Below, in pieces: positions 57,880 through 64,000 of a stretch of DNA of 64,000 bases. The translations under genes were made by a program, and so were the position numbers. The stretch is from positions 62,001-126,000 of the forward strand of contig CAJHNH020002001.1 of assembly GCA_905116865.2 (NCBI GenBank), written 5' to 3'. Numbering within the stretch: position 1 is the stretch's first letter; each line of letters begins with the position of its first letter. Below the pieces are notes generated by a model. It saw nothing but the letters and a program-made list of their open reading frames with translations. It made no database searches and was not told where the DNA came from. Origin of the DNA: Candidula unifasciata (taxonomy: Eukaryota > Mollusca > Gastropoda > Stylommatophora > Geomitridae).

Positions 57880-58030
57880 ACAAGTTCTTGAGGCCTCAGA
57901 GATGTGGTTTTACAGAAGATGAGGCCTCAGAGATATGGTTTTACAGAAGAATCCTTAGAATTCCTTGGACAGCCAAAAAGCAACCCACATGTTTTGAAAG
58001 AGGTGAGGGCTCAAAGACAACATATCAGAA
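57880..58030 (+). mobile_element. LINE fragment with an internal 31-bp duplication
   Basis: Plus strand: WFYRRILRIPWTAKKQPT. The 31 bp starting GAGGCCTCAGAGATGTGG at 57890 are repeated at 57921. Confidence 0.75.
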
Positions 58031-58075
58031 CCATCAGCTAGATAGAGACATCATTTTTTGGTAGGTAATTGTATC

Positions 58076-58245
58076 CCACCAGGACATCGCTCAAGCGATA
58101 AACACCCGGTGACACAAAGTGCCACCATGTGAGTGTGGATCACCCGTGGGGAGGTCCCAGAAACCCCATTCAGCTGTTAGGCCATATTTCAGGCCCAGCT
58201 ATATTTAGGGCCCCGACAAAAGCCAGAGTAGGGCTTCAAAATGTC
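58076..58245 (+). mobile_element. short repeat element, family 5
   Basis: CAAGCGATAAACACCCGGTG, GATCACCCGTGGGGAGGTCC, GAGTAGGGCTTCAAAATGTC. Confidence 0.75.
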
Positions 58246-58272
58246 ATGTTATGAGAAGTAAATTGGATCCTG

Positions 58273-58408
58273 CTTTCCGGGAAGGCTAACCAGGTCAACA
58301 AATGCCTGCAGAAGTCAGATGTGTTGGCCGAAGGGTGCAGATATTGTAGCCATGCTGTAAACAGGCACAACACAAATACATCTTCGGATGAGCGCAGAAT
58401 AAGAAGAA
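58273..58408 (+). mobile_element. SINE, family 6, with target duplication
   Basis: GGATCCTG at 58265-58272 and 58409-58416 flanks it. Body: GTCAGATGTGTTGGCCGAAG, GCAGATATTGTAGCCATGCT, GTAAACAGGCACAACAC, end GAGCGCAGAATAAGAAGAA. Confidence 0.75.
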
Positions 58409-58416
58409 GGATCCTG

Positions 58417-59040
58417 TTGTGACCACTGGAAAAAAGAGATAGAGGAAGACAAAGCAAGGTGCTTTTTGACAGCCTTTTTTGACATGCCATGCAGAGAAGA
58501 TCAGATTCTGAAGAAGCAAGATCAGCCACTTGATGATGATGTTTTTGTTTGCTGGCATAGTTGGATTCATTCTCTCTAGGTGGCCAAACCATTTCACTCT
58601 GTTTCTGAGTTCATTTAACAAGTATTGTTCCTATAGTTCTACCTTTACTACTTCTTTACACTACTCCTGGAATGCCTCGAATCTTCAAGGCATTAAGATA
58701 TCTTTGGTACGGGCCCTTCTGTTCGCTTTGTAATTAGTACTCTCTGATATTTCCATAGTCCATCTTCTGTGTGGTCAATCTCTGGGTCTATTATGGTTGC
58801 ATCTGTATAACATGCCAAACCATTTGATTTATTGTCTACCAATAAAGTTCAGTACTGGTTCTATGCCGACTCTCTTCTTGTATATCATCATTCCTAAGTC
58901 GATCTTTCCTTGTTACACCTAGCATAACATGTAAATATTCAATTGCTGTCCTGGCAATTTTCCTTCTGTCTTCTGAAGAGTCTGACAGCTCTACTTCCCA
59001 TTAAATTTTCTGTACCCATTCAAGGCTCTCATCCTGGGAA
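58417..59040 (-). mobile_element. LINE fragment(s)
   Basis: Minus strand: VNELRNRVKWFGHLERMNPT then MPANK near 58620-58545, the same WFGHLxRMNPxMPA string that appears in the 75-bp array. 58640-59040 probably continues the element (unproven). Confidence 0.6.
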
Positions 59041-60570
59041 CCCAGAAAAAGACAATGCCGGGCACACTGGCCACTATCTAAAATCTGGTACAAAACAAAG
59101 GAAATAATATTTTTAAAAAAGAACACAGACAATTACAAATATTTCTTTACTGCATGAGAATCAACATGAAAACAAACAAACAAAACTGATTATGATACAG
59201 TCAGAAACTAACTAAAAGTTATGCACTGCTGTTACCAACAGAACATAAGTGAAGACAACATGGAAATCAATACAGATATTACTGATAATGTGCTACTTGC
59301 ATAGGCAGCTTACGGAAAATCTTGTGTACATCAAGACCCAGTTCCTGACAGCAGTTTCATGATCTTTGGCAGATTTTCATTTACCCACTCAGTTTTACCT
59401 AGAACTCGTACAGTTCTAAGTTAACCCTTTTACTCTGAGAGGCTTATAAACCGGCTCTGCCATTGTTTACACATCCCTGCAAAGCTTATATATATATTTA
59501 CTTGTCTGCGCTGGCCAGCCCATAACAAGCATAGCTAATGACACTTGTTTTGTTTGCACCTGCGCAGTGTTTAGAAGGAACAGTGTGATTATATTGAGTA
59601 AAAATAGCTACCCCCCCCCCCCCCCTCCCAATGTAATCAATTACCAGAGAGAGAATCCTATTTTCTAGAAAGAAGTTAAACAGAATGCTAGATTAACTCA
59701 TGCAAACTTATATATTTTGTTTTTTAAGATTTATTCATCACATTTTAGAATATTTTCAAATCGCCATAACTTATATTAATTTTTTTTTTAAATAACACCT
59801 GATCTTCCATTTGCGACAGTTATAGAAATTGTTTTAAAAGCCATCAAATTTTAATTTCAAACCACATAAAATAAGTATAATTTAAATATCAAAAGATATA
59901 TATACACACAAGCAGGCATGCACCCATGCACGCGCACACACACACACAAGAAAGGGAACAATGGCACAAAGAGCTAACAGCAAAATTAACATACAAAGAG
60001 TAAAAATACGCTGCATCTTATCAGGCGCGTTACTGAGGTTATATCAATATATGATTAAGCATACAAATGAATCGGATGCAGCAAAATATGCCTGGCAATA
60101 AATTAAGTAGTATTCTTTATATCCGCACCGTTTAAATTCATTAGGGAAAAAAAATGAAAATAATGCAAAAAAAATGGCACCATAGGCAAAATTAACATAA
60201 TTAGTAACAAGAACAAAAATAGCACAATAAGCTAACAGCACAATTAATATAATTATTAACAAAAATGGCACAATAAGCTAAAGGCAACATTAATATAATT
60301 AGTTATTTTAAAAAATGGCACAATAAGTTCACAGCAAAATTAACCTAGTTAGAAAAAAAAAAAGGGTGATCAGCTGTAACTCTAGGAAAAATATGAATAA
60401 ATAAGGCAATGTGTCAAACATTATTTTAAAACATGTACAATTTTAGTAACAAGCAACAGATTAAAACAAAAACAACAAACAAATAAGGTAAACGTTTGAA
60501 AGCAATCACAATTCAAATTCCCTGTATGGGTTTTGGCCCTATTTTGGGGAAAGTTCGGGGGAAGGGAGTG
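59041..60570. other. no gene seen
   Basis: AT-rich. C run near 59610. 60160-60330 has a diffuse repeat around ATGGCACAATAAGCTAA(C/A)AG. 59415 has TTAACCCTTTTACTCTGAG, like a piggyBac end, without a visible partner. Confidence 0.4.
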
Positions 60571-60571
60571 A

Positions 60572-60573
<2 letters not shown>

Positions 60574-60615
<42 letters not shown>

Positions 60616-60655
60616 GGGGGGGTGGGGGGGGGGGTGGGGGGGGGGGGGGTGGGGG
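60574..60655. repeat. poly-G tract, about 80 bp
   Basis: Almost pure G with a few A and T. The assembled length is unreliable. Confidence 0.9.
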
Positions 60656-60684
60656 TGTGGAAATAGAACCCTCTGTTCCTTAAC

Positions 60685-60810
60685 AAGCATGCCATAAAAG
60701 GCAACTAATTCAGGTTTTTCTTAAGGTACAGATATCGTGGTCTAGCAGTAAACCCAATATAATGTGCCAGTCGTCCTTTTAAGAGCAAATGCAGAAGAAG
60801 GGGACAATTT
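60685..60810 (+). mobile_element. SINE, family 6 (degenerate)
   Basis: GCCATAAAAGGCAACTAATT, ACAGATATCGTGGTCTAGCA, GTAAACCCAATATAATG, GAGCAAATGCAGAAGAAG. Confidence 0.5.
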
Positions 60811-61309
60811 AAAATAAATCTATTGTGATGAACACTTAGCTATCTCTTTTCTATAAATGATGAACAATCAAAGTTCATCATTTAAACATCACTTGGACTG
60901 GACATTGAAAAAAAAAAACATGAAAAAAAAATCTAGATACTAAGAAAACTAAGATACTAAGAAAATAATATAAGAGCGACAAGCAAATTATAAATAATGA
61001 AGATATTATGCATTAAAACCATTCTGGAAAGATAAAAAAATACATTACCGGTATCTTTTCAACAGTAATGGTGGTTCATATTTGGGAAAATTGCGCAAGC
61101 TCTGGGGCTTCATTTAGTGGTGGTAGTAGTGGTAGGTGTACATGTGGAACAATATTTTCAAGTAACCATGAAGCAAAACTTGTTTTCATGGCTATTAAAT
61201 TATTCTGTCAGATTTACAACTGTGCATTCCTCTAAACTAAAAACCAATTATATCTATACTGCGAGTACATTTTAAATCTTGTCCGCTTATTTCCATGTCT
61301 CACATGCAT

Positions 61310-63678
61310 ACATCAACAACGGTTCTACACCTTACTTCAAAGACTATCTCACTGCATACACCAACAAAGGTTCAACACCTTACTTTAGAGACTATCTGAC
61401 TGTATATACCAACAAGGATGCTACACCTTACTTTACACGGTGAGCGGGTGACAAACTCCTTGTGGTCCGGGTTCACTCTCGGGGGTGGGCAGAAAAGCCA
61501 CATTTCTCCCAGATTTACGGTATTTAAAATGGAATCAATGCCGAAAGGTTGTGATATCCATAATACAGAGCCTAAGGGTTAACAACTCATGGCTTCTGGA
61601 TACTAAAACAAACAAACAAACTTTAGAGACTATCTCACTGCATACACCAACAAAGGTTCTACAACTTACTTTAAAGACTCTATCTCACTGCATATACCAA
61701 CAAAGGTTCTACAACTTACTTTAAAGACTCTATCTCACTGCATATACCAACAAAGGTTCTACACCTTACTTTAAAGACTCTATCTCACTGCATACACCAA
61801 CAAAGGTTCTACAACTTACTTTAAAGACTCTATCTCACTGCATACACCAACAAAGGTTCTACAACTTACTTTAAAGACTCTATCTCACTGCACATACCAA
61901 CAAAGGTTCTACAACTTACTTTAAAGACTCTATCTCACAGCATACACCAACAAAGGTTTTACAACTTACTTTAAAGACTCTATCTCACTGCATACACCAA
62001 CAAAGGTTCTACACCTTACTTTAAAGACTCTATCTCATGCAGCATAAGCCAACAAAGGTTCTACACCTTACTTTAAAGACTCTATCTCACTGCATACACC
62101 AACAAAGGTTCTACACCTTATTTTAAAGACTCTATCTCACTGCATACACCAACAAAGGTTCTACACCTTACTTTAAAGACTCTATCTCATGCAGCATAAG
62201 CCAACAAAGGTTCTACACCTTACTTTAAAGACTCTATCTCATGCAGCATAAGCCAACAAAGGTTCTACACCTTACTTTAAAGACTCTATCTCACTGCATA
62301 CACCAACAAAGGTGCTATAACTTACTTTAGAGACTATCTCACTGCATACACCAACAAAGGTTCTACACCTTACTTTAAAGACTCTATCTCACTGCATATA
62401 CCAACAAAGGTTCTACACCTTACTTTAAAGACTCTATCTCACTGCATACACCAACAAAGGTTCTACACCTTACTTTAAAGACTCTATCTCACTGCATATA
62501 CCAACAAAGGTTCTACAACTTACTTTAAAGACTCTATCTCACAGCATACACCAACAAAGGTTCTACACCTTACTTTAGAGACTATCTCACTGCATACACC
62601 AACAAAGGTTCTACAACTTACTTTAAAGACTCTGTCTCACTGCATACACCAACAAAGGTGCTATAACTTACTTTAGAGACTATCTCACAGCATATACCAA
62701 CAAAGGTTCTACACCTTACTTTAAAGACTCTATCTCACTGTATATACCAACAAAGGTTCTACAACTTACTTTAAAGACTCTATCTCACTGCATACACCAA
62801 CAAAGGTGCTATAACTTACTTTAGAGACTATCTCACTGCATACACCAACAAAGGTTCTACACCTTACTTTAAAGACTCTATCTCACTGCATATACCAACA
62901 AAGGTTCTACACCTTACTTTAAAGACTCTATCTCACTGCATATACCAACAAAGGTTCTACACCTTACTTTAAAGACTATCTCACTGCATACACCAACAAA
63001 GGTGCTATAACTTACTTTAGAGACTATCTCACTGCATATACCAACAAAGGTTCTACACCTTACTTTAAAGACTCTATCTCACTGCATATACCAACAAAGG
63101 TTCTACAACTAACTTTAAAGACTCTATCTCACTGCATACACCAACAAAGGTGCTTTAACTTACTTTAGAGACTATCTCACTGCATATACCAACAAAGGTT
63201 CTACAACTTACTTTAAAGACTCTATCTCACTGCATACACCAACAAAGGTTCTACACCTTACTTTAAAGACTCTATCTCACTGCATACACCAACAAAGGTT
63301 CTACAACTTACTTTAAAGACTATCTCACTGCATACACCAACAAAGGTTCTACACCTTACTTTAAAGACTCTATCTCACTGCATACACCAACAAAAATGCT
63401 ATAACTTACTTTAGAGACTATCTCACTGCATTTACCAACAAAGGCTCTACACCTTACTTTTAAGACTCTATCTCACTGCATACACCAACAAAGGTGCTAT
63501 AACTTACTTTAGAGACTATCTCACTGCACATACCAACAAAGGTTCTACAACTTACTTTAAAGACTCCATCTCACTGCATACACCAACAAAGGTTCTACAA
63601 CTTACTTTAGAGACTCTATCTCACTGCATACACCAACAAAGGTTCTACAACTTACTTTAAAGACTCTATCTCACTATC
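61310..63678. repeat. 50-bp minisatellite, about 45 copies
   Basis: Core TACTTTAAAGACTCTATCTC then CACCAACAAAGGTTCTACA. Subtypes: 47-bp TTTAGAGACTATCTC units with GGTGCTATAACTT, and 52-bp ATGCAGCATAAGCC units at 62030-62260. A SINE interrupts it at 61439-61620. Right boundary is sharp at 63678. Confidence 0.95.
61439..61620 (+). mobile_element. tRNA-derived SINE inserted in the 50-bp array
   Basis: Head CGGTGAGCGGGTGACAAACT and GTCCGGGTTCACTCTCG (B-box-like), tail (AAAC)n at 61605-61620. Array units flank it. Not seen elsewhere in the window. Confidence 0.7.
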
Positions 63679-63684
63679 AGGGAT

Positions 63685-63860
63685 CTCCATGGCAAAGTGA
63701 TCAGGCCATTTGTCATGCACTGAAAGTCATGGGTTTGTTTTATGGCTGCACCATCTGCTTCATGGATCTGATTTTTACAGAAATCCCTGGGGGTCATCAT
63801 CAGAGCTACAGAGTTTGTGCTTTGTATAATGCTCTAGGCATGAACACATAAACATATGAT
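63685..63860 (+). mobile_element. SINE, family 9
   Basis: Plus copy: GGATCTCCATGGCAAAGTGA (A-box-like), AAGTCATGGGTTTG (B-box region), AGCTACAGAGTTTGTGCTTT. It starts at the end of the 50-bp array. Confidence 0.55.
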
Positions 63861-64000
63861 TACTAAGCCAGCTGACAAGTGTGCTAGTCTAAGTGTGGTT
63901 CCCGCTGCTAATAGAGAACTGTGAACAGATATAACAAAGAATGAATCTGCTACCACAATGAATGTTCAGTTGAATTAAGAATCGACATTATATCACTCGG

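Overview
This is animal (metazoan) nuclear DNA. It has interrupted genes with GT-AG introns, tRNA-derived SINEs, non-LTR retrotransposon fragments, DNA transposon remnants and many tandem arrays. The mix of repeat families and the protein matches suggest a mollusc, probably a gastropod. The phylum call is an inference from style, not proof.

One host gene is clearly visible. It lies on the + strand from 27159 to 49463 and is the 3' part of a ubiquitin-specific protease of the USP31/USP43 group. Nine coding exons join in phase into 1,057 codons plus a stop. They carry both zinc-binding CxxC pairs, the catalytic His box, the YDD motif and a long Ser-rich tail. The last exon (48955-49463) has no ATG of its own and is easily missed. 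The exon(s) with the catalytic Cys box and the promoter were not found; they are upstream of the window or hidden in the repeat-rich first 27 kb. The nine exons total only 3.2 kb; the rest of the gene span is intron filled with repeats.

Layout: 1-345 is a perfect 27-bp array. 345-14750 is non-coding with SINEs, one LINE fragment and a SPIN-like hAT remnant. 14764-15940 is a 31-bp array with a 93-bp higher-order pattern. 16-22.8 kb holds SINEs, a 49-bp array and a minus-strand repeat ORF (ELTVP family). 22860-25023 is a second, unrelated 31-bp satellite. 25-27 kb is SINEs. 27159-49463 is the protease gene, whose introns 2, 5, 6 and 7 contain large tandem arrays (17, 45, 75, 61 and 52 bp units). 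49464-61.3 kb is the 3' UTR and flank, with a mariner remnant, a piggyBac-like MITE and LINE pieces. 61310-63678 is a 50-bp array with a SINE inserted in it.

The most interesting pattern is that several intronic arrays begin exactly at, or inside, the 3' ends of transposable elements. The 75-bp array is an amplified piece of a LINE reading frame, the 45-bp array starts at a LINE 3' end, and the 52-bp array starts in a SINE tail. Other points are a GC-AG intron in the protease, a 429-bp fold-back element with a perfect 8-bp target duplication nested in a LINE fragment, and two SPIN-like hAT copies, a family known for horizontal transfer. Boundaries of repeats are read by eye and may be off by 10-20 bases; exon boundaries are exact where splice phase agrees.
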